From positions 32,984,387 to 33,048,386 of the forward strand of contig CM019218.1 in assembly GCA_009741485.1 (NCBI GenBank): DNA of 64,000 bases, given 5' to 3'. This document shows, piece after piece, positions 1-13,400 of this stretch. The position numbers and the translations under genes were made by a program. The stretch's first letter is position 1. Each line of letters opens with the position of its first letter. The notes beneath the pieces were generated by a model, which saw only the letters and a list, made by a program, of their open reading frames with translations, was not told the DNA's origin and searched no databases. This stretch comes from Malurus cyaneus samueli. Taxonomy: Eukaryota > Chordata > Aves > Passeriformes > Maluridae.

Positions 1-1780
1 CTGGCTTTGTGAGCAACTCTTTAACCTCCAGCTGTGACAAGTCCCAGGCCTTTGAACACTGTCAGGGCTTGGCCAGCATCCAGCAGTGTTTTCATCCAAT
101 GCTGAAGGAGATGTAAAATTTCCTGGAAGAAAGAGCTTCATTTCTCTGAGCCTAGCAGGGAGGAAGGGGCAATGAGTTGTGGGATGAAGAATCTGAAATT
201 CTCCATAGCTGAAAAAAGCAACTTTTTGTGGACAAAACAGAAGAAAAAATATATTTGGGGGAGCTCTGCACATGAGCACGTGTATTCTCTCTCAATCTGG
301 TACTGAATGTATGTGATGGCACTACAGGATCCTTTTAAGGAGAGCTGGAACTGCAAAACAGTATGCAAAAGTAAAGGCCATTATGCAATACTGGTCTAAT
401 GTTAGGTGAGCACAGTGAGGACAGATCCATGTCTATGTTCTATATGGCAAATGAGACTGCCTTTCTGTGGGTGTGTGGAACAGTCTGAAGGTTTTTGAAA
501 AGGTGCAGTCTCAGCCTGAAGGAAATGTTCCTGGTGTGGGGAGGAGGGAGAGAGACACGTGTCTCTGTCCCTAGTGTGCAAGTTCCCTAAGGGCAAGCCT
601 GCATTCTTGTCTCTGCCATGGTCTGTGCCCCCTGGCCAGACAACCAGCCCTAAATAGAATGGGTTCTTTCCTGGGGAGCCACATGCAATATCACCTTCTC
701 AGACAACCTAATTTCTCAAGGGTGATATTGTTTCATCAGATAGTTGGCTAATTAATGATTCTTATTGTGTAGGCAAGTGCATTAATTAACTGGATACATA
801 AGGAAGTCTGGGTCAAACTTCAGAAAGTCGGCCAGACTCACTTAATCCCTTGCGGCTGCTGGGATCACCCTGCTGTCTGATGAGACCTGAGTAATCAGTG
901 TGTTGAGACTGGCATGTCTCTGTCCCCATTCTCACAAGTTCAGTAGTGCTCAGCAGCCATTTGACACTCTTGTGGGTAGCAAGTGTATACAGGAATAAGT
1001 TTTTGTGTGAATTCTGGAGTCAACGTTCCTGATGGAGCTGAAGTGAGGGAAGCGGTGCCAGGGTTTAAAGTTGCTAGCCTGCATCTCCCTAACAGAACCC
1101 AAGTCACCTTCAAGAGGTACATGGCCCGGTAACTGGTTGCCACTGATTGTGGTAACCATTTTGAATGCTTTCAATAGAAGATGAGACTGTAAAAAAAAAA
1201 ACCCAGGGATTTTACATTTTGTTCTTTCCATCTTGCCCAAACATAAGATTCAGAAAGAGGAAGAGAAACTGAGGCTAATTCTCTTTGCCTGTACTTGACT
1301 TGTATTGCTGTAAGCTCGCTTACCTCAATATATGTAAGATAAAAGTCAGGCTGTGCTCTTGGGACTGGGTGCACAAGACAGGAGTAGGCGTCTGGCTTGA
1401 AGAGGTTTCTTTGTACTTTAATGGGTACTCAAGGGAGTCCCAAGAGAATTCTTCAGATGAAAGCTGTTTTTCTGTGGATGGGTTGCAAAGAGTCTCATTA
1501 CTGCTCTGGCTTTTGCTGCACAGCACATATGTTACTGCAGGGCTGTCAGCCCTTCAGTCGATTTCTACAACGCAATAAAAATAAGTAGATTAAGCAAGCA
1601 AAGAAGATTAGAGACACTTTGGAGAAGGAAAGGGAAGGGAGGAGGATGAGCTGGAGGGAGTATAAAAAGAGACCACAAGACTGTGATTGCCAGACGTCCT
1701 GGTGCATGTTGCACAGGGTGGCTTTCTTTGTCCCTTTCGGGTTTGGGTTGGGCATACTGAACAGAACTGATCCTGACACC
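1..1780. other. No gene recognised
   Basis: No splice-bounded reading frame, RNA gene or repeat family was recognised here. The only notable element is a TATAAAAA string at 1661-1668, about 115 bases before the ATG of the coiled-coil frame that follows. An 11-base A run at about 1191-1202 is a simple homopolymer. Confidence 0.5.
1661..1668 (+). promoter_or_regulatory. Possible TATA box
   Basis: TATAAAAA lies in a purine-rich stretch about 115 bases upstream of the ATG at 1781. If the coiled-coil frame is an intronless gene, this is a well-placed TATA element. If that frame is a terminal exon, the match is accidental. Such strings are common by chance, so support is weak. Confidence 0.2.
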
Positions 1781-2053
1781 ATGTCTAAAGAGAAACTGGA
1801 GTCACTGGTCAAGAACATGGAGATCATGCTCTCTGAGGTAGAGCAGCTGAAGATCCACTGCACCAAGCAGACGGAGGAGGTGAACCAGGTGGTACAGGAA
1901 CTGCGCCGAGAGAACAGGGAACTGACAGAGAAGTATGAGCTCATCTGTCAGGACCTGAAGGAGGCCAAGGAGGCCATTGCCCAGCTGCAGGACACCAAGT
2001 TTGCCTTTGAGGCAAAGGAGCGGCAAGCACAGAAGCTCAACCGGCAGCTGTGA
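1781..2053 (+). CDS. Unidentified coiled-coil protein (terminal exon or small intronless gene)
   Basis: I do not recognise this gene. From the ATG at 1781 the frame encodes 90 residues rich in Glu, Lys, Leu and Gln, with heptad-like spacing throughout, as expected of a continuous alpha-helical coiled coil. It starts MSKEKLESLV and ends QKLNRQL before a TGA. The ATG has A at -3, a good initiation context. The frame stays open upstream to an ATG at 1619, but that segment is not coil-like and probably not coding. An alternative is a 3' terminal exon: AACAG at 1757-1761 could be an acceptor, with the pyrimidine tract at 1723-1738 upstream, although the distance between them is awkward. An AATAAA at 4008-4013 could serve a long 3' UTR. 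Base composition (codon-like GC, few TAA/TAG) differs from the AT-rich flanks, which supports real coding use. A retrocopy is also possible. Confidence 0.5.
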   Translation: MSKEKLESLVKNMEIMLSEVEQLKIHCTKQTEEVNQVVQELRRENRELTEKYELICQDLKEAKEAIAQLQDTKFAFEAKERQAQKLNRQL

Positions 2054-5000
2054 AGCGGCAGGAAAGAGAAGCAAGAGATTTCTTACCCTGATCTAAGAGT
2101 TAACAGAAACCTTCAACTGCTGCAACTGAAAATCCCTGGATTGGTAAAAGCAACCCTTTCCCTTTCTCCTCTGACTAAACCTGTGTACTGGAAAAAAATC
2201 ATCTCTTTGTGGAGGCAAGATTTCAGGTGCAGCTGGAATTCTGCCCCAGAAGGCTGCTTTGTTAATGACTAAAGACCTCATTATGCTGGGAGTGAAATCT
2301 CATTCCAGAATCCCTTGTCAGAAATCTGAGCCATAGGCATATGGAAACAGCTGCCAGGATCTGGGCACCTTCTCATGCCCCGAAGGGGTTGCACAAGGAC
2401 AGAGCCTGGGAAAAGAGCTGTCACTGCCTTGAGCCACTGGAGAGAGCTGTGCTGGGAGAGCCTGTTGAGATGGAGAGAAGGATCATCGTCTTGACAGCCC
2501 CTGTTGCTCTGTTTTGTTGCTAACTTTTCACTGCTGGGCAGCAAGGCTGCAAGGCAGTCCTTAGTAGGGTGTCCGTTTCCTTGCTCCCTGATGCTGGAAG
2601 ACATCAGCAAGAGCTTATGTCGTGCCTCATGCTTCCAAGTATTTTTTATCAAGGGCATGTTAGTCCAGAGGATCTTTTAATGCTATTATAGCCGATGTTG
2701 TCTTCTTCCAATTCCAAAGTGAAGCATAAGAACTGGAAAGGTTTCTGTCTCAATTTCCATTTCAATAGCGTAAAATCTTAATGACTCTGTGTTTAGTATG
2801 CTAGAGTTAAAACCTCTGCTGAATATAACACTTTTTTTAACCAAAGAGCTATGTTTTGGCACCGGATTTACTTTTCTTTAGCGGAAGTAATGTGTATAAA
2901 TGGACCGGGAATTACGAGGGATAAGTGTATGTGGGCGTGGGGGTTAGAATTGCTTGTCAGAGGTTTTGCTTTCAACTTTTCTTTCTTCTTCTGTATCTCC
3001 TAAGCAGCATTTGGGGTAGTCAGTGCCAAGTCCAGCTAAGAGCAGGTGACTTTAGACTCCACAGTGAATAGTGTGAGATCTCGGGGGAGTGTGGAAAGAG
3101 TGCTGAGAGAAAAAGTCTGAATGTATAAATGGAGAATAGCTGGAAGAGTTCCAGGAGGATCTTTCTCCATGTTGGCTGTGATTTAGCCAACTTCCTTCTT
3201 CTCTCTAAAGCTTTGCTGTATTGTTATCTTTGCCTGGCAAGCTCCCTATTCCCAGCAAGGATAAATGTTTGGGAGAAGCAGAGAAGCTGAGAGCCTCAGG
3301 GGGTATGTGGCACCAGGAGCCCAGGTCCACTGTGGCAGGGGGAAGGGAAGGAGAGAAGGGAAACTTGGCTGCTTTGGTTTCCCCATAAAGATTTGGGCAA
3401 GGCAGAATAATTCAGCAAGACCTTCTCTTAGGACTCAGTCCATCCATAGTGAAAATAACTGTAGTTTTGTCAATCATTATAAAATACTGAGATCAGACCT
3501 AGAATTAGCTGGTTATTGTTCTTTCTTTGCCCTTCTCTCTGTTACATCAATCTATGCCTGGTCCAAAGCCTTTGGAAATTTAAATCTTCCCATTAATTTG
3601 ACTGAGCTCTGGGCAAGACCTTCTGAGTAAAGGGCTGATGTTTGAGTGGGGAACAGGTTTTTCTGGTTTTGTTTCATGTGATAACCTGTTTTGTTAAATT
3701 TTGTGATCTAGACTTTTATATTTTTGCAATTTTGGGCAGAGCAGATTGGATTATCCTGAAAGCATTTGGGAGATTGGAGACCATCCTTTATGTTTTCAAA
3801 CGTAATCTGAATACAAATGGCCAGCCTTGACCCTTTGCTCTTTGCTCACCAGTGACATCTTGGGGAGCACGAGAAATCAGCTTTACTTACAATATTTGTT
3901 TGTATAAGAACTACATTTTTTTCTCTTGAAATCAGTTCTCTAGCTCAAATCTGCCTACCACCTGTGATTTCTTCTACGTTTTATATATCATTACAATGTA
4001 AAACAAATAATAAAAGGAGAACAAACAGCTGGGGAGTGTCTGTTCTGGAAAAGATATTGCCTCATTTAATGCATATATATGTTACTTTTTGAGTGTGTGT
4101 GTGTATGCTTGCTGAATGTAATTGTTCCTATTTAAATCCTATGTATCAAGGAATGGATGAACCCTCCAGATCTCTCTGTGTTCACAGGTTAATCTCTTTA
4201 AATGAGATTCTCTGTGTGGCTGCCAAGTTTGCCCTGCACAATATTTAAATCCATGATACGGAAAAAGAAAATGGGATTGCAGTGTCCTTATGATCAGTTT
4301 CTTAATAATTAGCAGGATTCAAAGTGTCTAATTTTAAGGAAAGCTGTAAGAATGATTTCCTGTAAATAACCTGGATTTGGGGTGGGACATCAGAAAATTA
4401 GATGTGCTGTCCAATGCTAGAAAAAATTAACACCGCATCAAATAGACTTGATTGTGTCCTGGTTTTGCTTACATGTCTTAAACTCATGAGTAGCTGAGCT
4501 GGTTTAAAACCAACGTTTGTTCCATTACATGTAGTTCCTCTGGTTTTTTTTATAGGCAAATCTTTGTGTATCCAAGTATAGTCTTAGAAATGGAATAGTG
4601 CCTTTACTTGTATCCTGAGGTGCAGTATATTGGAGTGCCTTTCACAACAAAGTTTGCATGGAATTAGTCACAGCACTCTGAAGTTGTTTTTTGCTTTTTG
4701 AACACCGACATTATCAGTGCATGCTGCTTTTCTTCTTAAAACAGCCTAAGGATGATGAGCTGAAACTTGGTATAGCACTATCAGCTTTTTTTTGAAAGCT
4801 GGCCTGAATAAAAGTCTCGCCTGATTTGGGTGAGAATTGAAAAATATGAAGTGACAGGCTTGCCATTTCATTCATCTTGGAAATGGATGAAGAGAGGTAT
4901 CTAATTCTTTGAATATAAAGAGTAAATTTATTTGAAGGCTCTCTTGGAGAGCACAGCACAGGAATTGGCTCAGTCGTCAAGAAGGGACTAAGAGAAGAGA

Positions 5001-8000
5001 ATCCTGCCAGACCAAGTGCCTGTGAGTTGATCTGTTCCTGGAGCAGATTATTACAAAATACTGATGACTGCATTGGGTTCCACTGTTCTGAGCTGCATAT
5101 TGTGAAAATGTCCAAGAAGGGAGACTGGGTAGGAATGAAGCTGATACCTCTTTGCTCTCTTGCATTGCTGACTTAAGTGGCTGCCTGCTGGCAAACCACA
5201 ATAAAATCAGCTCTGTTTGTAGCTGTATCTGTACAAAAGTTGTATGAGTGAACCCCTCTGCAACAGTCCTCAACACCTGAAAGAGTTAATGTGTGGCCAG
5301 GCCACTGGAGCAGTTATAAACCAGTGCAAGAGATACTGCAAGAGGATAACAGGCTTTAATGCAGTTCAGTGGTACAGCAGAGCCCATCAGTGTGTAATGC
5401 ACTTTGACCCTTCCTCTAAGGACTTTGTAATGTCTCCTGAACATGAAATTGAGCTGTTTTCTTGAAGGGTTGGAGGGATTCATTCTTTATACTGAGAGGT
5501 TGTCATTTAGAGGGCTAAATGACATGCCTATCCTGCAAAAGTAAGTGAGAATCTGGGAAGAATGGAGTTATTGGTGCACTATTCAAGTTTCAAAAAAGCT
5601 CAGTTCAGGTTGAATCAAATTTTACTGTCATTTCTTAAAAAAAAAATAGTAAGAAAATCATTATGTCAAAATATTTGTTGTTTTCAGAGTAAGCTGAATC
5701 CTCCTATTTTCAGACCCATGTGCAGCTAACAGAATGAGAGACATGCCATAATGTCCCCAGCAGCAGTGGACTTGATTTGACATCCCACAGACCCTTATTT
5801 CTTTACCTTCTCATTCAGCCATCAGCAGACTTACCTGGGATATAATTTTGCTGTTCACTATTGTCCTGTGCTCATAAATATTTGAGCATATCCCCTGAGC
5901 AAAATGCAAGTAGTTGGCTAACATATGTGAATGGCTGCCCATTTCCCTTGACTAGGCCACTGCTCTTATCTAAGCAACTGGATATTATTCCTTTGGAATA
6001 TTAAGCAAAGTAAGGCACACATCCCATTTTTAAGCATGTGACCCAACCATCATCACAACACCCCAGATCCTTGCTCTGTGGCAAAATGATGAAGTGAGCA
6101 ACCAAGAACACCAGTTTGTAATGTGATTATGCTATGGTTTTCTGATCAGAGTAGTCTCCTGGGAGATTCAGATTTTGAAACCAAACTGAACACTGACTCT
6201 TCTCTTCCTTGCATGAATGATCAAGCTACTGAGACAAGCTTCTCTTCTGGAGGCTTTGTGAGTCTTGCCTGAACTTTTTGTTTGGGGCTCAGGGGTTGAA
6301 AATGAGGAGTGATCGAGCATCTTGGTGAGCATCTGGCAACCAGTTAAGGTCAATCCTCTACAATGCTGTAAATGTTAGGTAGCCATAACTACTTAGGCTG
6401 GAGCTATGTCCAGTAAAGCATGCAGATCTTTAGAGAGTCTTTGGAAACAGCCCCTGGCAGTAAGAGATCGTGGTAGTTTATTCCCATGAAAGGTATAACA
6501 GAAGACAAAGCAAGTCTTACTACTGACCTCTGGCCATGTAACTGTTGAAGTTCCTGTGCCAGAGCTCTTGTAGAGGTTGCTTCTTGCCAAAAGCACTTCA
6601 CTGATCAGGGTAGAAGGGGTATCATGTTCAGCAGCATTCATTCACTATGCATTCCCCTCAACTGTTTCTTCTTGACCTCATCTGTGACACCCAGATGCCA
6701 GGCTAGCCACTGGATAGAGCTAGTGGCAAGAGGCAAATGCCTGTGCTCCTGTATTCGTTCCATAGTGATCCATCAGTGTTTTATCAAGAGATGAGAATGG
6801 TCTTGGATCAGTGGATTATCTTTCTTTCACTACATGGTAAGTGATGAAAACAATTTCATCATAAGGATTGTGTCCTTTCTCTGAGAGGAAAGGTACATAA
6901 GGCAAAACTTTCTGTGAAACCACAGGGCAAAGGTTTACTTAGTATTTGCATTGCCTTTTTGCTGGTAAGCACTGGCCTCAAGCTCAAATCCTACACTAAC
7001 AAACAGTTCTTGATTTTGTCACATCTCTGCTGGAACCATGAAGTTTGAGCTGATTTTTAATTTTTTTTTTTTTTATAAAACATTTAGTTGATGTTTCATG
7101 TTACTTAGTTCTGATAAAAGTCTGGTCATTTCTTTTTTTTAATGTCAGAACTCAGGAGCTCATCTATGAAGTCTCTATGGGGTTAAAATTATCCAGATGT
7201 GTTTACACAGTATCTGCTTTAATGCAGTAGGCACAGATGTTTTTTGGATGTATCCTGGCTAGATTCCAACATGAGCAGTCACATTTTCCCTGTCTCTCTG
7301 TACTCCCTTGTAGTTTATCAACAAGAACACAAAAACTACAAGAACATTATTAAGCTTGGTATTTCAAAAAAGCATTCATTGAGGGTCCTACTGCCATGAG
7401 AGACATTTTAAAGATTGGGTGTTTTTAAATTCATCTGAAGTTGTGGGGGGGTTTTGCCTTCTAATTTTTGAACCTTTGGGATTAGATTTCAAGCCTTGTC
7501 TTGCCAGTAGGCTGAAAGCTTTAAACTGATCTGAAAGTTTGGTTTATTCATAGAAGGTCAGGGGTTCAGGCTTTAGTTTGATCAAATACCATGAAGCTTA
7601 GAATATAAGGTGACACCTGGCAGGATGACATTAACTAATGCCTAATTGACAGTACAGGGTGAAAAAAATAAAATGGGCTCATGTAACTTCTTCCTGATGG
7701 AAAAGGGGGGGTCCACAGCTTAGCCCAAACCCCAAACTTGTTTTTTGTTAAAAGAAAATTTGAATCTAAAATGGCAGGAAAATAATTTCTGTATTTATAA
7801 TTACGCATTAACAATGTCCAGTTTTTATCTCTTCTGACAAGGGTAACAGAGGTAGCCATGCATCTGCACCACCGTTAGATGTTCTTCTGCGGTGTATTGT
7901 GTCTTTCAATATCTTGTGGTTCCCCTGCTGCTTGGTGGAGGTATTGCCATTTTGTGTTGGGTTTCCTGTTAGATTTTATCCTTGTTTATTGTGGCAGTCA

Positions 8001-9724
8001 GCTTTGACAGGAAAGTACAGGATTGCTTTTGCTCATAGAAAAGATGTGACTTTTATTTGAACTCAGTCCCCTGTGGGATGTGTAACTATAGGATTTGTGT
8101 ACTGTGTACCTTTCATGGCTAGCTGCCAGACAGGGGTTGAACAGCAGGGATGAAGAGAGCTGTACCCCTGGAATAAAATTGCTTCTGGTCACCTCCATTT
8201 GGAGCTGTGCACATCTAGGCTTGTCAACAAATAGCAAGGATATGGTCCCTTGATCGTTCAAAGCAGCAGCATGGCCAAGGAGACAGTAATGATACCAATT
8301 TTGGAGATGGTACTGCACATCTTGATCCAACATGTGGAGTTACTTGAAGGTAGATGCTTCATCTTTCTTTTGGAAAGCAAGGTTCTCTCTCTTATGGTTA
8401 CAAATGAACTACTGATGAAAGAGGACTCTAAAACTGGAAGGCAAAACATAAAAGACCAACCCAAACTTAACTCTAAAGCTATTCTCGTAATCTTGGAGAA
8501 CCATAAATAGGGTTGAAATGCTGGTAGCTGTTATAATTGCTGGACCTGAAACTATTTTTTTAGATCTGTGGTCTCTGTATTTTGTTATTTATTTGTTTTA
8601 TACTAAGCAGAGGACAAAAATCAATGGGGGGCAGATTTATCTGTTTGCAAAATAAAACAACAGCAACACATAACTTGTTATGCAATGTTTTCTCTAGTAT
8701 CCACATGATTAAAAACACAAGTTTTTCCTTGTAATGCATCCAACTAGATTCCTTTTCCCTTAACAGTTTTTGTGTTGTTAAATTGTTCCTTCATGGAAGT
8801 TTCCAGGGAGTTTCTGAATTGCATGGCATTTGTTAGAGGAAAAAAACAGAGAAACCTGTGCTGCCATTGTCTTTGGTTAAATTTGGATCTGTATCCAAAG
8901 TGCTGCTGTTCTCAGATTTTAGGGGTCTCCTTTGCCTAGACAGAAATATAGCTGTGAATTGTGTTTAAGTTCAAACTTTCTTTTGTCAAAAGCATATTTG
9001 TGAACTGTCACTCAGGCTGTAGTTTTTAAGTTAGCATAAAGTTAAATACTTATTTTTCAGAGTTAAGAACTTACTGAAAATGAATACCAAAGGGATCTGT
9101 GGATAGCTGTCTCTCTTTTGATATGATGCCTACAGCTAAAATAAAACTAGTTACAAAAGGGCTCCACCCCGCAACAACTTTAGACACAGTTTAGAGCTCA
9201 TGTGTGTGCCCACACACAGAATACAGAAGGTAGAAACAATTCCAAGGCAGGCGTGCCTGTGTGCGTGCTCACAACTCTGGTTTTCCAAAGTAAAAGTGAA
9301 AACGCTTGTGAAGAAACTGAGAGTCTGAAGGGGTTAAATGAAATACAACTCTCGTTTTCCTGTGCAGTAAGGATTAGTAACCAAACAGAAGCAGGAGAGA
9401 AGAGCGCTTAAGTGCCACTGTTCCAACAAGAACGATTGGAAACTGGGTTCTGGAGCTTGACTGCAGAGCGTCTCCAACTTTTGTGCTCACCTGTCACGAG
9501 CACATGCAGGAGGTAGGGGATGACTTTGTGCTCTGGGCTGTCTCCTGATCCTTCTACCTGGATATCTATTCTCTCTTAGTCTTTTCAGCGCTGTTGGTGC
9601 TCTTTAAACTGTTTTTCATTTCCCACCTTCTTTTTTTCCCCCCTTCAGTTAAAAGAGTATAGGGCAGAGGAGAGACCAGAGTCCTTTCGACTGCGAAATT
9701 TTCTTTCCTAGAAGGGAGGGAAGA
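2054..9724. other. Gene-free AT-rich stretch; possible 3' UTR at its start
   Basis: No coding exon or RNA gene was recognised. The first 2 kb could be 3' UTR of the coiled-coil frame, with an AATAAA at 4008-4013. A short (GT)n run lies at 4092-4104 and T-runs near 7059-7074 and 7132-7140. Many short open frames occur on both strands, but none is splice-bounded or recognisable. Confidence 0.5.
4092..4104 (+). repeat. Short (GT)n microsatellite
   Basis: Six GT units. Minor simple repeat. Confidence 0.85.
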
Positions 9725-10215
9725 AGATGCTCCGTGCGTTGGCTGAACGCGCGCACCTTTGACGCGCAGGTAGTTAACCGGAGCGGGGCTCCGTGCGCTC
9801 CCGCTGCTGTTCCCGGTGCGGCGGCTGGGGGGAGCAGGGAGTGCCGGGGAAGGAGCCGGCTGGACACCGTGCGGGACGAGCCCACCGCGGGCACACGCAC
9901 ATGCTCTGGTAGCGCACAGTGCGAGGCAAATGTGGCAGGGCTGTTTACCGGAGAAACGGGGTTTTTGCAGGGGGAAATAAGAAGCCGTGTGGGTGCTAGG
10001 GCTCCCGCCGCCCCTCGCTGTGCCCCCGCAGAGCAGGTGCTGAGGGCAGGGTGTGGCGCCGCCTCAGCTGCGTGAGGGAGCTGCCAGGGCGGCCAGGCCG
10101 AGCGGCGCTGTCCGGGAAAGGGGAGCTTTCCAGGCCTGGGTTTCCCATCCCTGAGGGAGTCTGACGTGTGAGGCAGGCCGAGGCAGCAGCTCCAGGGACC
10201 TGTCCTGGCATGGAG
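9725..10215. promoter_or_regulatory. CpG island, candidate PAPLN promoter and untranslated first exon
   Basis: This block of about 490 bases is GC-rich and dense in CpG (for example around 9744-9770, 9786-9826 and 9865-9900), in sharp contrast to AT-rich flanks. CpG islands in birds usually mark promoters. The PAPLN start codon lies only six bases after a splice acceptor at 21018, so an untranslated 5' exon must exist upstream. This is the only CpG island between the window start and that acceptor. GAG|GTAATG at 10216-10224 and TGC|GTGAGG near 10070-10078 are possible donors for it. The link to PAPLN is inference; the island could also serve a gene on the - strand. Open frames inside the island look like composition artefacts. 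Confidence 0.55.
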
Positions 10216-10333
10216 GAGGTAATGGTTTGGGAGCAGTGTGGAAAGGCTGGGGATTTGCCTGGCGCTCTGGGGTGTTTCTTGTGGAAGTAGAAGAGCGGTC
10301 GGTTTGAAACTGAGCTTCAAAGCTTTGATGAAA

Positions 10334-10414
10334 CCCATGTTAATTTTGCATAGAGACCTTAGGAATAACTAACTACCCATGTAAATTTGGCATAGAGACC
10401 CTAGGAATAACTAA
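10334..10414 (+). repeat. Imperfect tandem duplication, 42-base period
   Basis: Two copies of a roughly 39-base unit, starting CCCATGT and ending GGAATAACTAA, lie at 10334-10372 and 10376-10414. They differ at only a few positions. A shorter partial echo (GCAGAGACCTTA) follows at about 10452. The pair lies just 3' of the CpG island. Confidence 0.85.
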
Positions 10415-13400
10415 GGAGTTTAGTGAGGCGATACGTTTCTTTAGGTCTGTCTGCAGAGACCTTAAAGAGAGTTTGTAAACACCTTTGTTTCTTTGGAAAG
10501 TGTCTACACAAATGCTACGGGTTTACCCTTTCTGCCTTGTATTTACGGGGCCTTTCAGCAGCTTATTTGTAAACTGGCTTGCAGCTTAGATGTTTTTATC
10601 CTGGCTTCTTAGAGATGTACCCCACACTTTAATGCCAGAGCATCTCTAGTTGTCTGTAGCAGAGCAGCCATGAAAAGCCATTCTTTCCAAAGTGCAGAGT
10701 GACAATGGGCCCATGTCGTACGCTGCCATGTGTGTATTGGACAGCCTCACGCTGGAAACTTCCAGGACAAATGCTCTGCTCTTACAGGGAGCAAAGGGAG
10801 GTGTTTGTGATCAGGAACAAGGGTGGAGGAAGTTATGGGTCTTTGGTGTGGTCTCTATATGTCCCCTATAACTTAAACTAATCTGTGGTCATGACTGTGA
10901 AGTAAATTATTTGTAAAATGAAAAAAATTAAAGCAGAGCAAATTTGCTGTCTCTGGAAGTTTTGTGCTTTTTTTTTCTGTCCAGTGTGAGACAGAAAGGT
11001 GTTAGGTTTTGAAATATTTTGCTCTGTGAGAGTAAGTGCTGGATGTCATCACAGAAATGCTGGGTTTGGGATCGTTTCTTTGTAGCATTTACCAGATATT
11101 CCAAATCTGTTCAGTACTAAACAGTCCACTCTGAATGTAGCATCTGATAAAAGGTGTGTGATGAGTGAATTGAGGTGATTTTCAAAGATGCAGAGCTTTG
11201 TTTGCTGGTCTCTATATATATTTATGTTAAAAAGAATGTTAGGTATAAAACAAAATTGTCTCAGTTTTAAGGGAAAGTAGCCACCACTGTGCTGTAGAGA
11301 ACTCAGCAAACTGATGATCTCAAATATTGCTGTTCAGCAAGTGTAGTAACTTCTGATGCAGATCACTTAATTTTGGCTTTGGGATGGGCTGTTTCAGATC
11401 CAGCTGCTTCCCAGTTTTGGTAAAAGAGAATACAGGTAGGTCTCACCTAATCTAATTGCTTCAGGGTTTAATTGCCTCTCAAATTAGGCACCAAGATTCA
11501 GTTGGAGTCTAGGTGAATGGCTGTGTCCGGACTTGCTAAAAGGGTTTAGGAAACAGGAAAGCAGTTATGTTGTTGCCACTGGTTTTCTTGATAGTACTTG
11601 AGTTTGAATCAAAGGTGCAAATTTTATTCTTTCTGTTCTGTTAAAATAGGAAACTTGGGAGAAAAAAAACCCACTCTGATCTTGATTGTGGACCCCTTCT
11701 TCTGAATGTAATGTAAATAAGGCAAAATACTGTTTTGTGCCTCAGGACAAGTAGAGCTTAGTATACCAGAAGGCTTTCTCTTTGTTCAGTGGGGATCTTA
11801 AATGTTAATAAAATGTTATCCATTTTATTTGTTCATTTGTATACCTAGTGACTTATAATACATAGCAAACAAATAGTTTTGTTTTTTTTTGTAAGAGTAT
11901 GGGTGCTGCTGTTTTATATGAGAGCAGCACCTAGAATACACAGGATGCAATTACAGTAGTCCTCACAATTAGTGTTACAGGCTCATCATTAGCTGAATGA
12001 AGAGGGAAATGTTTTCCCAGTGGCATATTGATGCTTAGTGAACACCAGAGGAAACAGGTTGCTTTGCTCTTAGGCCTGTGGGAAGGATGATACAAAAGTG
12101 ATGTAAGCCCCTCAATGTACCTGGCATAGCTACTGAGCCCAGACAGTGATGGATGATTGCTCAGATTCAGGACAGTCATTTGCAGTTATGCCCATGGTAT
12201 GATGGACTTGTCAAAAAAACTTATTTCTCTCAAAATGATGCTCTGCTGGATACAGCTTCACTGTCTCATTTTTTAGCACTCCTGGATCCAAACTGTGATT
12301 TGTTTTGTGGTCCGGTCTTGTCTTGGACAATGAATAATAGTGGTTGCTAGGTATTTGAGAAGGGATTTTTATATTAAAGTACTTGAGTGGGTGTCTACTC
12401 GTATACACAGCCTGTGATCAAATCACTTGTTTATGCTTTCTCACACAGTAACAAGCTCACCTTCCGGACATGCAGACATGATGCATAGAAAACAAGTGCC
12501 ATCCACAGATTGTTTATTTCTCTGCCTAGCCCTTAAAGCAGTAATTGGAGGCTCTGGTTTGGGCATCTGTGGGAGAAATCAGCTTCAGAGCACAGAGCCA
12601 ATTTATTTTTAGATCACACCATTGTCATTTTGCTGTGATCACACCGTTGAGCATGTGCTTCCTTTGAGAGCTCTCCAGGCACTGCAGTGTGATCGCACCC
12701 TCCTAAGATCACTTTTTATGAAGTTAATTTTTAGTGACAGATGAAAGATGCTAGGGCCAGTATTCTTAGAGACGCCAGCTCTACTAGCACATATTCTCCC
12801 TCCTAAGTTTGTTAGTCTAAAGTTCTGGTTTTAGGTTGTGATTTTTTTTTCCATTTTTGTTTCCTTTGGTTCACCTCAGGTTACTCATCTTTTCTTTGCA
12901 TAGTAGTATAAGCCCACAGACTTCTCTGGGGGAATTCCTGCTTCATACCACTGAAGGTGTGTCTGCATCACAGTCAGTAAGGGTGATTCCTTAGGGAAGA
13001 GATGTACCCGTACAAGTGTGGTGTGTTTGACATGTTTGTATACATACATATGTAAAAAACTGAGTTAACTTTAAATTTTAAAAAATTATCTTAGGTTCCA
13101 GAAACAATGTAGAGGCAGCAGCAATCAAAACCCACATGAGGTTCAGGGTAAATACTCTAATGTTTTTCTGTCTATTATTAGTCCCTAAGCAAATTTATTT
13201 AAAGGTTTTACAGGTGTTCCCTGTGCATATATACTACAAGCACACTGTTGAATATAGTGCTAACATCCTCTTGGTGAACAGATGTAAATCTTGCAAAGAG
13301 AGGCAGAAAAATTTACATTGTTTTAAAATCTCCCCTTGAGCTAATGCTCATTTTAATTTTTGTTTTTTTAACCCACTGCACAGTGCAGAAATTGCCGTGT

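Noticed and set aside
1619..1780. Upstream start at 1619 for the coiled-coil frame
   Set aside because: The added 54 residues are not coil-like, include scattered Cys/Trp, and look non-coding; ATG 1781 has better context.
9734..10338. Open frames on both strands (113 and 229 codons) across the CpG island
   Set aside because: Long frames are expected in GC-rich sequence with few stops; they show no recognisable domain, and the Pro/Ala/Arg composition mirrors the base content.
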